From contig NZ_JAFMYU010000003.1 in the NCBI RefSeq assembly GCF_017353255.1, positions 248,001 to 312,000 on the forward strand: a DNA stretch of 64,000 nt. The letters are read 5' to 3'. Below the pieces are notes generated by a model, which did no database searches, was not told the origin of the DNA, and was given only the letters and a program-made list of their open reading frames with translations. This DNA is from Fibrella aquatilis (GTDB lineage: Bacteria; Bacteroidota; Bacteroidia; Cytophagales; Spirosomataceae). Shown here piece by piece: positions 1 through 8,480 of the stretch. Within the stretch, counting starts at the first letter, position 1. The number at the start of each line of letters is the position of its first letter. A program made the translations under genes and the position numbers.

Positions 1-1
1 G

Positions 2-241
2 CCATCGACGATTACGCGCTTGATCGAAAAGCTTGAAGGGAAAGGAATGGTCCGTCGGCAGCCGGAAGGTAAGCGCACTCTAGTGTTTGCTACGGAGACG
101 GGTCAGGCACTAGCTCCCGCCATTGCCAAAGCCTGGCAGGACAACTGGGCCACTTTTGCCGAGAATTTGGGCGAAGCAGAAGCCGTACAACTGACAAAAC
201 AGATTATCGCCGCCGCTGAAAAGTTCAGCGCAACGGAGTAA
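2..241 (+). CDS. MarR-family transcriptional regulator (5' truncated by window edge)
   Basis: This is the C-terminal part of a winged-helix regulator that enters the window already in frame. The readable part begins PSTITRLIEKLEGKGMVRR, the recognition helix plus wing entry typical of MarR proteins, followed by the wing (QPEGKRTLVFATETG) and a helical dimerisation tail of about 45 residues. MarR dimers bind operators and usually repress efflux or stress genes; the ligand and target cannot be told here because the start and upstream neighbours lie outside the window. It converges on the lipoprotein gene ending at 334, and the gap is filled by an inverted repeat. Confidence 0.8.
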   Translation, partial: PSTITRLIEKLEGKGMVRRQPEGKRTLVFATETGQALAPAIAKAWQDNWATFAENLGEAEAVQLTKQIIAAAEKFSATE

Positions 242-256
242 CGTCTTGAAAAGGGT

Positions 257-332
257 GTCTTCTGTTCTGCTGCGGCCGATGTCTCGGTGCCGGAGTTAGC
301 AAAACAGAAGACAGCAAACTGTAAACAGAAAA
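257..332. repeat. Intergenic palindrome P1 with heptad arm
   Basis: Arms 257-271 and 298-312 pair over 15 positions with one mismatch. The right side continues as 7-nt words (CAGAAGA/CAGCAAA/CTGTAAA/CAGAAAA, 305-332) that end just before the stop codon at 334. It lies between two convergent genes and has no U-tract, so it is not a canonical intrinsic terminator. Confidence 0.7.
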
Positions 333-333
333 C

Positions 334-921
334 TTATTTCTCCGAATTCTCCACATGCATATCGCTTACGCGCCAGAAGCTGAGCGTGGCGGTGTCTTCG
401 CCTTCGTAGAGCGCAAACTCTTCGATGCCCGGCGCAAGCCGCTCGAAATAGAGTACGAATTTCACTTTGTCGTTGGCCTCCACTTTGCGGCTATCAGGTG
501 AGAGGGGCAGGCCTTCGGCTTTGACAAAGGCAAAAGTGCTTTTACCATCGGGGGCCAGCAGCTTAGCTTTAGGGTCAATTGAAATCTCGGTGCCTGCGTT
601 GTTACCATAGCCCGCCAGTGTATGGTCGAACGTAAGGTAGAGGACCGTGTACTGGGCGGTGAGGCGGATGTCGGTCACGCGCAGTTGAGGGTCATTGCTA
701 TGGCCAAGCCCACCAACCGGATCGGGCAAAATGCGGCGGTTAATAATATCGTCGGGTACGGCTTGTACGTAATATTCTGAATCGTCGGCGGCGCGGTGCG
801 TATGCACGGGTGTAGTAGGGGCGCAAGCCGCCAGCCAGCAGCAACTCCCCATTACTAGCCAACGGATGGGTCGGTTCAGCCCTGCTCGAAGCGATCGGTT
901 GATGTATTTCAGACGTGCCAT
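334..921 (-). CDS. Putative lipoprotein, unknown function
   Basis: A 195-residue protein when started at the ATG ending at 921, chosen because it gives a positively charged N-terminus (MARLKYINRSLRAGLNR), a hydrophobic segment and a lipobox (LAAC, Cys near residue 33). An upstream in-frame start would run into the divergent gene. The mature part is predicted beta-rich with no motif I recognise. It is probably anchored in the envelope. It is divergent from the second lipoprotein gene at 981 with only about 60 bp between, so the two may share a promoter region. Function unknown. Confidence 0.65.
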   Translation of the reverse strand: MARLKYINRSLRAGLNRPIRWLVMGSCCWLAACAPTTPVHTHRAADDSEYYVQAVPDDIINRRILPDPVGGLGHSNDPQLRVTDIRLTAQYTVLYLTFDHTLAGYGNNAGTEISIDPKAKLLAPDGKSTFAFVKAEGLPLSPDSRKVEANDKVKFVLYFERLAPGIEEFALYEGEDTATLSFWRVSDMHVENSEK

Positions 922-980
922 AAAGTGAAGATACAACCAAAGTAGTGTTATTTCGTTCTGAGAAAACAACCACTCAACCC

Positions 981-1424
981 ATGCGCAGACTACTTTTTCT
1001 GATCAGTATTGGCCTACTGAGCCTCACAGGCTGCAAAAAAGAAGACGTTATTCAATCGGCGGCTACCCGGTCTGAACTATTGGTGGCGAACAAATGGCGC
1101 ATGGAGCGCATCACCAGGGCCGACGACGGTACCGTGGTGCCAGTCAACCAGCTTGGCGTGTCGGCGTTGGCGCTCAATTTCATCGACATCCAGTTTACCG
1201 ATGCCAACATTGCTCGCGCCATCGACCGTGGTTCCAAGCAGATTGTCAACGCCGGTAGCTGGAAACTGACCCAAGACTTTCAGGGACTAGACGTTGACGT
1301 GACGGGTTTTAAGGGCATCTTCCCCATCATCGAACTCAGCCGCACCAAACTGATTCTTCGCCAGAATACCACGGTCAACAGCACCAAAACAGATGTAAAT
1401 CTGGAGTTTGTACCATCGGTCTAA
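981..1424 (+). CDS. Small lipoprotein, possibly lipocalin-like
   Basis: 147 residues. The ATG at 981 was preferred over an earlier in-frame start because it begins a clean lipoprotein signal (MRRLLFLISIGLLSLTGC, Cys 18). The mature domain has the alternating-strand pattern and a GSWKL element like the lipocalin-like lipoproteins common in Bacteroidota, but I cannot assign a family firmly. It is likely exported and lipid-anchored. Divergent from the lipoprotein ending at 921; followed by palindrome P2 and the MOSC gene. Confidence 0.7.
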   Translation: MRRLLFLISIGLLSLTGCKKEDVIQSAATRSELLVANKWRMERITRADDGTVVPVNQLGVSALALNFIDIQFTDANIARAIDRGSKQIVNAGSWKLTQDFQGLDVDVTGFKGIFPIIELSRTKLILRQNTTVNSTKTDVNLEFVPSV

Positions 1425-1428
1425 AAAC

Positions 1429-1506
1429 AGTTTTCAGTTTGTAGTTTTCAGTTGCTGGCGCGAAGATTTCCTCGTGCAAGCAACTGAAAACTACAAACTG
1501 AAAACT
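1429..1506. repeat. Intergenic palindrome P2 (27-bp perfect stem)
   Basis: Arms 1429-1455 and 1480-1506 are perfect inverted copies with a 24-nt loop. The arms have a 7/14-nt period (words ACTGAAA and ACTACAA). The stem starts a few bases after the upstream stop codon and ends 7 nt before the ATG of the next gene, so a read-through transcript would place a long hairpin right at the start site. Confidence 0.9.
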
Positions 1507-1513
1507 CAAAGAA

Positions 1514-1993
1514 ATGCCTGCCAATATCAAAGACCTGTTTGAAGTGTTTCCGCGCGTTGGAAAACTGGAATATATCAGCATCAGACCTGCTCGTAATGAG
1601 CCAGTTACGTCGCTCACTGAGGTTGTTGTGCTGGAGAATGGTGGCCTGGCAGGCGATCATTATAGCGGCAAAAACGGCAAGCGCGACGTAACACTGCTTC
1701 AGGCCGAACACCTGCCCGTGATCGCCTCATTCATGGGCCTGCCCACCCTCGACCCGGCACTGACCCGCCGTAACCTGGTAGTATCGGGTCTGAATCTGCT
1801 GGCATTCAAAGGCCATACGTTTCAGATCGGCGACGAGGTGCAACTGGAATATACCGGCGAGTGCTACCCCTGCTCGAAAATGGAAACCGCTCTCGGCGAC
1901 GGTGGCTACAATGCCCTCCGCGGTCACGGCGGTATCACCGCACGAGTAGTTAGGGGCGGAGTAATCAGGGTGGGAGATGAGGTGAAGGTTTGA
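1514..1993 (+). CDS. MOSC domain-containing protein
   Basis: A 159-residue single-domain MOSC protein. Family signatures are GLAGDHY (about residues 44-50), TRRNLVVSGLNL (about 83-94), CYPCSKME with the conserved Cys near 119, and GHGGITARVVRGGVI near the C-terminus. MOSC domains relate to the C-terminal domain of molybdenum cofactor sulfurase and to YiiM/YcbX-type enzymes that handle sulfur or reduce N-hydroxylated substrates with Moco; the substrate here is unknown. A molybdoenzyme (53312-56004) lies elsewhere in the window but not adjacent. Its stop codon lies inside palindrome P3. Confidence 0.85.
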   Translation: MPANIKDLFEVFPRVGKLEYISIRPARNEPVTSLTEVVVLENGGLAGDHYSGKNGKRDVTLLQAEHLPVIASFMGLPTLDPALTRRNLVVSGLNLLAFKGHTFQIGDEVQLEYTGECYPCSKMETALGDGGYNALRGHGGITARVVRGGVIRVGDEVKV

Positions 1994-2092
1994 TTTACGA
2001 TGTACGAATTACGATGTACGATTTGTTGCTGACGCTAGCGTACTATCGCGTCAGCAACAAATCGTACATCGTAATTCGTACATCGTAAATCA
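1991..2092. repeat. Intergenic palindrome P3 (45-bp perfect stem, stop to stop)
   Basis: Arms 1991-2035 and 2048-2092 are perfect inverted copies over 45 bp with a 12-nt loop. Outer arms are heptads (CGTACAT/CGTAATT); the inner stem is TTGCTGACGC / GCGTCAGCAA. The first three and last three bases are the TGA stop codons of the two convergent genes, so the palindrome fills the gap exactly. Confidence 0.95.
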
Positions 2093-2740
2093 TACGCTCA
2101 CTCGCTCCCAACTCATTTCGGTGAAGTCATGAACGGCGTCGTGGGTATAGGGGGCCAGTTCGTCGAGGGTATGGGTAGTGGCCACACCAATGACGCGGGC
2201 ACCGGCGGCGCGGGCGGCTTGCAGGCCCGTCATAGAGTCTTCAAAAATCACTGATTCTGCTGCCGACACGCCCAGCATGTTCATGGCTTTGAGATAAATC
2301 TCCGGGTCGGGTTTGGGTCGGGTAACCAACTTTTCGTGCAGGAGCGCGTCGAAAAAGGGGCGGAGTTGTAGCGTATCAATGACGAAATCGAGGTTTTCGA
2401 CAGGTGCCGACGTGGCCACGGCGGTTTTAATGCCGTGCTCTTTGAGCATGGTCAGAAAAGCCGGAAGGCCAGCCACGGGCTTGATGTCGGGTGCGTAAAG
2501 TTCGCGGAAGAGGGCTTCCTTTTCGTAGCCCAGCCGATACACGTCGTCAGGCGGCAGCACCTGACCGGGAAAGAGGTGGCCCACAATGGCGTTATTGTGC
2601 TTACCCGCAATGTGTTCTACAAACTCAGCGTCGGAGAGCGTCCGGCCATGTTGTTCGTAATAAGCCCGCCAGGCAATCTGGTGGTGCGCGTTGGTGTCGG
2701 CAATAACACCGTCCATGTCGAAAATAACCGCTTTAAGCAT
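2090..2740 (-). CDS. HAD-superfamily hydrolase, beta-phosphoglucomutase-like
   Basis: 216 residues, the usual length for HAD subfamily IA with an alpha-helical cap. Motif I is FDMDGVIADT (nucleophile Asp 8, acid/base Asp 10), motif II is the ATSAP segment, motif III Lys lies in KLVTRPKPDPEIYL, and motif IV is VIFEDSMTGLQAA. The pattern fits sugar-phosphate phosphatases and beta-phosphoglucomutases (Mg-dependent phosphoryl transfer, cytosol). Mutase and phosphatase cannot be separated by eye. It lies downstream of an MFS transporter gene on the same strand, separated by palindrome P4 only 10 nt before its start codon. Confidence 0.85.
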   Translation of the reverse strand: MLKAVIFDMDGVIADTNAHHQIAWRAYYEQHGRTLSDAEFVEHIAGKHNNAIVGHLFPGQVLPPDDVYRLGYEKEALFRELYAPDIKPVAGLPAFLTMLKEHGIKTAVATSAPVENLDFVIDTLQLRPFFDALLHEKLVTRPKPDPEIYLKAMNMLGVSAAESVIFEDSMTGLQAARAAGARVIGVATTHTLDELAPYTHDAVHDFTEMSWERVSV

Positions 2741-2750
2741 AGAAAGAAGG

Positions 2751-2800
2751 AGTCAATAGTCGTCAGTCAATAGTCGATGGTTGACTGACGACTATTGACT
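2751..2800. repeat. Intergenic palindrome P4 (20-bp perfect stem)
   Basis: Arms 2751-2770 and 2781-2800 pair perfectly with a 10-nt loop and are built of heptads AGTCAAT/AGTCGTC. It sits between the stop codon of the MFS gene and the start codon of the HAD gene, both on the minus strand. Confidence 0.9.
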
Positions 2801-2804
2801 TATT

Positions 2805-3986
2805 TTAAAACAACTTCACAAACCGGCTCACGATGGCTGAGCCGATCAACATCAGGGCAACAAACAGCAGGCCCCACGATAGACCAAACCCCTGAGCAAT
2901 AAACCCAATGAGTGGAGGTCCGGCCAGAAAACCCACAAAGCTAAACGTAGCGAAAGTAGCCAGTCCGGCTGCGGGCGAGATGCCGGGTACGCGCAACGCC
3001 GCTGAGTACAGAATAGGAGCGCCCAACGAACTGCCCGCCCCCAGCATGGCAAAGCCCAGCAAGGCTATGGGTGGGTAGGGGAGTACTACGGCCAGCACCA
3101 GGCCCGCCGCCGCCATCAGCCCGCCCAGCAGTAGCCAGCGTTTGGCCCCGATGCGCGGAATGATGGCGTCGCCCATGAATCGACCCAGGGTCATGGTCAG
3201 CGAAAACGCACCGAAGCCCAGTGCTGCCACCTGACTGCTGGTTTTGAGGGTGTCGCGAAGGTAAATGCCGCTCCAGTCGAAAGCCAGCCCTTCGCCCATA
3301 GCCACGGCCAACCCAATGAAAATCATCAACAGCAGGTCGAGGTTGGGTCGCACAAATGCCGCCGATTTTTCGGGTGGAATCACCGTGATCGACTGTAAAA
3401 TGGGCCTAACCAGAAAGGTGCAGAATACCACAAATGCCGCAATGCCCGCCACATGCACGGCAGGCGATACGTGGTTGGCAATGGCAATGCCCGCAATGAC
3501 CGAACTGAGTATACCCCCCACGCTCCACATCCCGTGGCACGATGACATAATCACGATCCCGTTGGCTTTTTCTACGTCGGTGGCGAGTGTGTTCATCGCC
3601 ACGTTGATTAGGGCGCTACAGAGGCCCACTACATATAAACCGGTCACCAGCACATAGACATTGGGCGCGTTGATGGGTACCAGCAGGGCGGCACAAAAGG
3701 CCAGGGCAGCCCAGAAGCAGGCATTTACCTGGCCCAGTTTACTTACCAGCCAGCCCGTCATAGGGTTCATGGTGATCAGCCCGGCGGGCAGGGCAAAAAG
3801 TGTCATGCCTAGTTGCGCGTCAGTGAGTTGCAGTGTGTCTTTAACATGCGGAATATGCGCCACCCAGCTGCCAAAAAGTATACTCTCAGTGGCAAAAACC
3901 AATCCCACCGCCCTAGCCTGTGCATCGCTGAAGAACAGGGACAGATGGCGGGTCAACGAACGAACAGGTTGTATGGATGCATTCAT
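2805..3986 (-). CDS. MFS transporter (YbjJ/FucP-like)
   Basis: 393 residues from the ATG ending at 3986; an upstream GTG/ATG extension adds an unlikely hydrophobic leader. About 12 membrane helices are visible. The N-half carries FGSWVAHIPHVKDTLQLTDAQLGMTLFALPAG and GWLVSKLGQ (loop 2-3 region), resembling YbjJ-type inner-membrane MFS proteins. It is a secondary transporter in the inner membrane; the substrate is unknown, with sugar or sugar-alcohol plausible given the co-directional HAD sugar-phosphate hydrolase downstream. The long AT-rich gap upstream separates it from divergent glnII. Confidence 0.8.
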   Translation of the reverse strand: MNASIQPVRSLTRHLSLFFSDAQARAVGLVFATESILFGSWVAHIPHVKDTLQLTDAQLGMTLFALPAGLITMNPMTGWLVSKLGQVNACFWAALAFCAALLVPINAPNVYVLVTGLYVVGLCSALINVAMNTLATDVEKANGIVIMSSCHGMWSVGGILSSVIAGIAIANHVSPAVHVAGIAAFVVFCTFLVRPILQSITVIPPEKSAAFVRPNLDLLLMIFIGLAVAMGEGLAFDWSGIYLRDTLKTSSQVAALGFGAFSLTMTLGRFMGDAIIPRIGAKRWLLLGGLMAAAGLVLAVVLPYPPIALLGFAMLGAGSSLGAPILYSAALRVPGISPAAGLATFATFSFVGFLAGPPLIGFIAQGFGLSWGLLFVALMLIGSAIVSRFVKLF

Positions 3987-4461
3987 GCCACAAAGATAAG
4001 GCCCCCCTACCAGGCTTAGCTTGATCAGATTTGCCAGTAGTAGCACTGTATTGACCAAAACTAAGCTCATACAACTGTCTTTAAGACAATTGACGGACTA
4101 ATAGGGAGGAAGTGAAACAGGCAAAAAAGGTCTTGAACGGGATTATGGACTTAGTTATAAATAGATCCAATCTTGCTCAAAAAGTTGTCACATGATAAAC
4201 TAGGTGTGCGGAAATTAACTTGCTTTTCAAACAGAAGGCGTTTTTCAGTCAAGGCTGGTTTAATGCAAAAAAGGGAGTCAACAGGGGAATCATTGGTATA
4301 AATAGGATTTAACGAATATTAATTGTCATTCAGGCATAATGCCTTTATAAAATCCTGTCCTCGTTTATAATAGCTTATTTTTATTTTGATAGCGTGGGTC
4401 TATATTTGATGCCGACATACACAAATCACGTATTTAGTTCGTTAAACGCCCGCTACAGATC
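3987..4461. other. 475-bp AT-rich divergent intergenic region
   Basis: No open frame with coding character is seen. It separates the MFS gene from glutamine synthetase II and must hold promoters for both. One clear TAnnTTTG element lies at 4401-4408. No tRNA, palindrome of the P family or long repeat was found here. Confidence 0.6.
4401..4408 (+). promoter_or_regulatory. Candidate -7 promoter element of glnII (TATATTTG)
   Basis: TATATTTG matches the Bacteroidota -7 consensus TAnnTTTG. It lies about 54 nt before the glnII ATG, giving a leader of about 48 nt. A good TTTG -33 box at 17-20 nt spacing is not obvious, although T-rich sequence lies at 4370-4385. Confidence 0.45.
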
Positions 4462-5490
4462 ATGGCAAAGTCCAAATTAGAGTACATCTGGCTCGATGGT
4501 TACAAGCCCACGCAAAGCCTCCGGTCAAAAACCAAAATTGAAGGTGATTTTTCGGGTAATCTGGAAGACTGCCCCATGTGGTCATTCGATGGTTCATCGA
4601 CGGAACAAGCTGCCGGTGGTTCGTCAGACTGCCTGCTGAAGCCCGTGTTCATCTGCCCTGATCCGCAGCGGAAGAACGCCTTTCTGGTGATGTGCGAAGT
4701 GTTGAACGCCGACGGTACGCCCCACGCTACCAACGGCCGGGCTACCATAGAAGACGACGATAACGATTTCTGGTTTGGTTTCGAGCAGGAGTATTTCCTC
4801 TACGACATAGCTACCAACAAGCCCCTGGGCTTCCCCGAAGAGGGCGAACCTGCCCCACAAGGCCCCTACTATTGCTCAGTTGGTGCCAACAACGCCTTTG
4901 GCCGCAACATCATTGAAGAACACCTCGACGTGTGCCTCGACGCAGGCCTGAACGTGGAAGGCATCAACGCCGAAGTAGCCCCTGGTCAGTGGGAGTTCCA
5001 GATTTTTGCCAAAGGTGCCCGCGAAGCCGGTGATCAGATCTGGGTAGCCCGCTACCTGCTCGAGCGCATTGGCGAAAGCTACGACGTGGCTATCAACTGG
5101 CACTGCAAGCCCCTGGGCGTCGATGCCGACTGGAACGGCTCAGGCATGCACGCCAACTTCTCGAACTCGGTGCTCCGTACGGCGGGCAACAAAGAAACGT
5201 ATGATGCCATCTGCCAGTCATTTGCCCCCGCCGACCGCATCAAAGCACACATCGATGTATACGGTGCCGACAACCACCTTCGCCTCACGGGCAAGCACGA
5301 GACCCAGTCAATCGACCAGTTCTCGTATGGTGTGTCAGACCGGGGTGCGTCGATTCGTATTCCCATTGCCACGGTGCAGCGCGGCTGGAAAGGCTGGCTG
5401 GAAGACCGTCGCCCCAACTCGGCGGCTGATCCGTATAAAGTAGCGGCTGAGATCATCAAGACCGTTAAATCGGCTGAGGTACCTGCCTAA
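4462..5490 (+). CDS. glnII: Glutamine synthetase, type II (GSII)
   Basis: 342 residues, matching the short type II (eukaryote-like) synthetases. It ligates ammonia to glutamate using ATP in the cytosol. The beta-grasp part carries DGSSTEQAAGGSSDCLLKP, and the catalytic domain has FGFEQEYFL (Mg-binding Glu residues), GINAEVAPGQWEFQ and HANFSN, all GSII signatures. The adenylylation region of GSI is absent, as expected. It is followed by a strong intrinsic terminator, so it is probably its own transcription unit, then by carbonic anhydrase and a second synthetase of type III. A long AT-rich leader suggests regulated transcription. Confidence 0.95.
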   Translation: MAKSKLEYIWLDGYKPTQSLRSKTKIEGDFSGNLEDCPMWSFDGSSTEQAAGGSSDCLLKPVFICPDPQRKNAFLVMCEVLNADGTPHATNGRATIEDDDNDFWFGFEQEYFLYDIATNKPLGFPEEGEPAPQGPYYCSVGANNAFGRNIIEEHLDVCLDAGLNVEGINAEVAPGQWEFQIFAKGAREAGDQIWVARYLLERIGESYDVAINWHCKPLGVDADWNGSGMHANFSNSVLRTAGNKETYDAICQSFAPADRIKAHIDVYGADNHLRLTGKHETQSIDQFSYGVSDRGASIRIPIATVQRGWKGWLEDRRPNSAADPYKVAAEIIKTVKSAEVPA

Positions 5491-5513
5491 GCTATCAGTA
5501 CAGATTTAAATGG

Positions 5514-5547
5514 AAATGGCCCGTCAGCAATGGCGGGCCATTTTTTT
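5514..5547 (+). terminator. Intrinsic terminator after glnII
   Basis: A 10-bp GC-rich stem (AAATGGCCCG, 5514-5523, with CGGGCCATTT, 5534-5543) is followed by a run of T. It is 24 nt after the glnII stop codon. Confidence 0.9.
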
Positions 5548-5621
5548 GTGGGTAGCGGGGGGCGAAATCGCTTCAACACTTCACATCGTTCACGGGTTAG
5601 TACCTAAAAAAACATCTCACA

Positions 5622-6251
5622 ATGACGCTCTACGAACGCGTATTTGACCATAACCAGCAATGGGTTGCCAAACAGTTACAGCAGGACCCCAGCTATTTCA
5701 GCCACATGGCCGACGGGCAACATCCTGAGTTTCTATACATCGGCTGCTCCGACAGTCGGGTGCAGCCCGAAGATTTTATGGGCGTGAAACCGGGGGAGGT
5801 GTTTGTACACCGGAATATCGCTAACCTGGTGCCTAACAATGATTTGAGTGCGCTGTCGGTGGTTCAGTATGCCGTTGAACACCTCAATGTGAAACACATT
5901 GTGGTATGTGGGCACTACGGCTGTGGGGGGGTGAAGGCCGCTATGGACAACAAAGATTTGGGTGGGCTAAACACCTGGATTCGTAACATCGACGACGTAT
6001 ATCGGACGTACCGTACAGAACTGAACGCCATTGCAGATAAGGAAGCCCGATTTCGTCGGCTAGTTGAGCTGAACGTGCAGGAACAGTGCATCAATATTAT
6101 GAAGTTGAGTTTCATCCAGCACCGCCGGGCCGACAGCTTCTACCCGCACATCTATGGCTGGGTGTATGATATTGCCACCGGAACGGTGAAAGACCTGGAA
6201 ATTGACATGGCCAAATTCAAAGACGAACTTGCCGTGTATAAATTGGATTAA
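5622..6251 (+). CDS. can: Beta-class carbonic anhydrase
   Basis: 209 residues, full length for a bacterial beta carbonic anhydrase, which interconverts CO2 and bicarbonate in the cytosol. Zinc ligands are Cys 42, His 98 and Cys 101 (CSDSR and HYGCGG), with the Asp 44-Arg 46 dyad in place. It lies between glutamine synthetases of type II and III, 40 bp ahead of the latter on the same strand, which suggests co-transcription with glnN. A link between bicarbonate supply (carbamoyl phosphate, anaplerosis) and ammonia assimilation is inference from position only. Confidence 0.95.
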   Translation: MTLYERVFDHNQQWVAKQLQQDPSYFSHMADGQHPEFLYIGCSDSRVQPEDFMGVKPGEVFVHRNIANLVPNNDLSALSVVQYAVEHLNVKHIVVCGHYGCGGVKAAMDNKDLGGLNTWIRNIDDVYRTYRTELNAIADKEARFRRLVELNVQEQCINIMKLSFIQHRRADSFYPHIYGWVYDIATGTVKDLEIDMAKFKDELAVYKLD

Positions 6252-6290
6252 GGCTGGTTTTTGTATGTTTGGGGATACTGAACTGCCCTT

Positions 6291-8480
6291 ATGGCCCACC
6301 TCCGTTTTAACGCCCTACAGGTTGCACAAAGCCGTCAGGCTTTGCCCGTGCCGCCACCCGCCGAACGTATCGCCGATTATTTTGGCGTGTACACCTTCAC
6401 CAAAGACATTATGCGCACGTTGCTCTCACCAGAGGCATTCGGGCGCATTTCCGAGGCCATCGACACAGGCGGGCGTATCGACCGCGACATTGCCGACGAG
6501 GTAGCCAACGCCCTGCGGTCATGGGCGGTGAGCAAAGGGGCCACTCACTACACGCACTGGTTTCAGCCCCTGACCGGCTCGACCGCTGAAAAACACGATT
6601 CGTTTTTCGACATTGCCAACGATGGAAAGGCCATTGAAAAATTCAAAGGCTCAGCGCTGGTACAGCAGGAACCCGACGCATCGTCGTTTCCGAGTGGAGG
6701 GCTGCGCAACACGTTTGAGGCGCGGGGCTACACCGGCTGGGACCCCTCGTCGCCCGCGTTTTTGATGGATAACGGCGCGGGGGGTAAAACGCTCTGCATC
6801 CCGTCGGTGTTTATTTCCTACACTGGCGAGGCGCTCGACTATAAAACACCCCTGCTGAAAGCCCTTGCCGCGCTGGACAAAGCTGCCACCGCCGCCTGCC
6901 AATATTTCGACCGGAACATTGATAAAGTCATGCCCACGCTGGGGATCGAGCAGGAATATTTCCTGGTCGACAAAGCGCTGTATGTGGCTCGGCCTGACCT
7001 GGTTATGGCCGGGCGCACCGTGTTTGGCCACGCCCCGGCGCGGGGACAGCAGCTGGAAGATCACTACTTTGGCACTATTCCGCCACGGGTCAACGCCTTT
7101 ATGGTCGACTTTGAGTTTGAAGCCCTGAAACTGGGGATTCCCGTCAGGACGCGGCACAACGAAGTAGCCCCCGGACAGTTTGAAGTGGCCCCCACGTTTG
7201 AGGAAGTCAATCTGGCCATCGACCACAATGCGTTGCTGATGGATTTAATGGAAAAAGTAGCCGAACGGCATAGCTTGAAAGTGCTTTTCCACGAAAAACC
7301 GTTTGCGGGCATCAACGGGTCGGGCAAGCACAATAACTGGGCCTTGGGTACCGACACGGGCGTTAACCTGCTGGCTCCCAGCAGCAAACCCAAAGAAACG
7401 TTGCGATTTATTGCTTTTGTGGTCAACGTGGTAAAAGCCGTGCATGACCACGCCGATTTGCTCCGGGCTAGTATTGCGTCGGCGGGCAACGAGTACCGGC
7501 TGGGTGCCAACGAGGCCCCACCCGCCATCATGTCGATCTTCCTGGGCGAGACCCTGACGAAGGCCCTGGAAGACCTCGAAAACAAGTCCGAGATATCGCT
7601 CAATAAGGGCGACAACGTCTACTATAAGCTGGGTCTGAACCGAATTCCGGCCCTTATGCGCGACAATACCGACCGCAACCGCACCTCGCCGTTTGCGTTC
7701 ACAGGCAACAAATTCGAGTTCCGTGCGGTGGGTGGCGGGGCCAACTCAGCCTCGACCATGATTGTGCTCAACACCATTGTGGCCAACCAGCTCATCCAGT
7801 TTCGGCGCGACATGGACGCCCGGCTCGACGCGGGCGAGAAGAAGGAACTGGCTGTGGTGGAGGTGCTGAAACAATACTATCGCGAGGCAAAACGGATTTT
7901 GTTTGAAGGCAATGGATACGCCGACGAGTGGGTAGCTGAAGCCGAACGGCGTGGCCTCTCGAACATCAAATCCACCCCCGAAGCCCTGGCCGTGTACCTG
8001 AAACCGGAGTCGCTGGCCCTTTTTGAGAAAATGGGCGTCATGAACCACGCCGAGGTGGAAGCCCGCTACGAAATCGAGCTAGAGAAGTACATCAAAAACG
8101 TGCAGATCGAGTCGCGCGTGATGGGTGATCTGGCCACCAACCACGTGGTATCGACGGCGTTAAAGTATATGAATCAGCTCTCGCAAACGGCCAAGTCATT
8201 GGTGGATTTGGACATGGTCAACGAAGCACAACCCGTAAAAGGCATCATCCGCGAACTGTCGGGCCGGGTGGTGGCGATCAAAAAAAACGTAGAAGCGATG
8301 GTAGAGGCCCGCAAACGCGCCAACAACATCGGTAACTCGGCCGAGATGGCCCGCCTCTACGCTACGGAAGTGAAAGATTATTTCGACGTGATCCGTTACG
8401 AAGTCGATAAGCTCGAACTCCTTATTGACGACGAAGACTGGCCGCTGGTGAAGTATCGTGAGATGTTATTTGTGAAGTAA
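6291..8480 (+). CDS. glnN: Glutamine synthetase, type III (GSIII)
   Basis: 729 residues, the size of the large type III synthetases of Bacteroidota and cyanobacteria (dodecamer of double hexamer rings). GSIII hallmarks are GATHYTHWFQPLTGSTAEKHDSF (about residues 84-106) and the catalytic stretches GIEQEYFLVD, RHNEVAPGQFEVAP and GINGSGKHNNW. The long C-terminal helical region (about 560-729) is also typical. It follows carbonic anhydrase by 40 bp with no terminator between. The last codons and stop lie within palindrome P5. Confidence 0.95.
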   Translation: MAHLRFNALQVAQSRQALPVPPPAERIADYFGVYTFTKDIMRTLLSPEAFGRISEAIDTGGRIDRDIADEVANALRSWAVSKGATHYTHWFQPLTGSTAEKHDSFFDIANDGKAIEKFKGSALVQQEPDASSFPSGGLRNTFEARGYTGWDPSSPAFLMDNGAGGKTLCIPSVFISYTGEALDYKTPLLKALAALDKAATAACQYFDRNIDKVMPTLGIEQEYFLVDKALYVARPDLVMAGRTVFGHAPARGQQLEDHYFGTIPPRVNAFMVDFEFEALKLGIPVRTRHNEVAPGQFEVAPTFEEVNLAIDHNALLMDLMEKVAERHSLKVLFHEKPFAGINGSGKHNNWALGTDTGVNLLAPSSKPKETLRFIAFVVNVVKAVHDHADLLRASIASAGNEYRLGANEAPPAIMSIFLGETLTKALEDLENKSEISLNKGDNVYYKLGLNRIPALMRDNTDRNRTSPFAFTGNKFEFRAVGGGANSASTMIVLNTIVANQLIQFRRDMDARLDAGEKKELAVVEVLKQYYREAKRILFEGNGYADEWVAEAERRGLSNIKSTPEALAVYLKPESLALFEKMGVMNHAEVEARYEIELEKYIKNVQIESRVMGDLATNHVVSTALKYMNQLSQTAKSLVDLDMVNEAQPVKGIIRELSGRVVAIKKNVEAMVEARKRANNIGNSAEMARLYATEVKDYFDVIRYEVDKLELLIDDEDWPLVKYREMLFVK

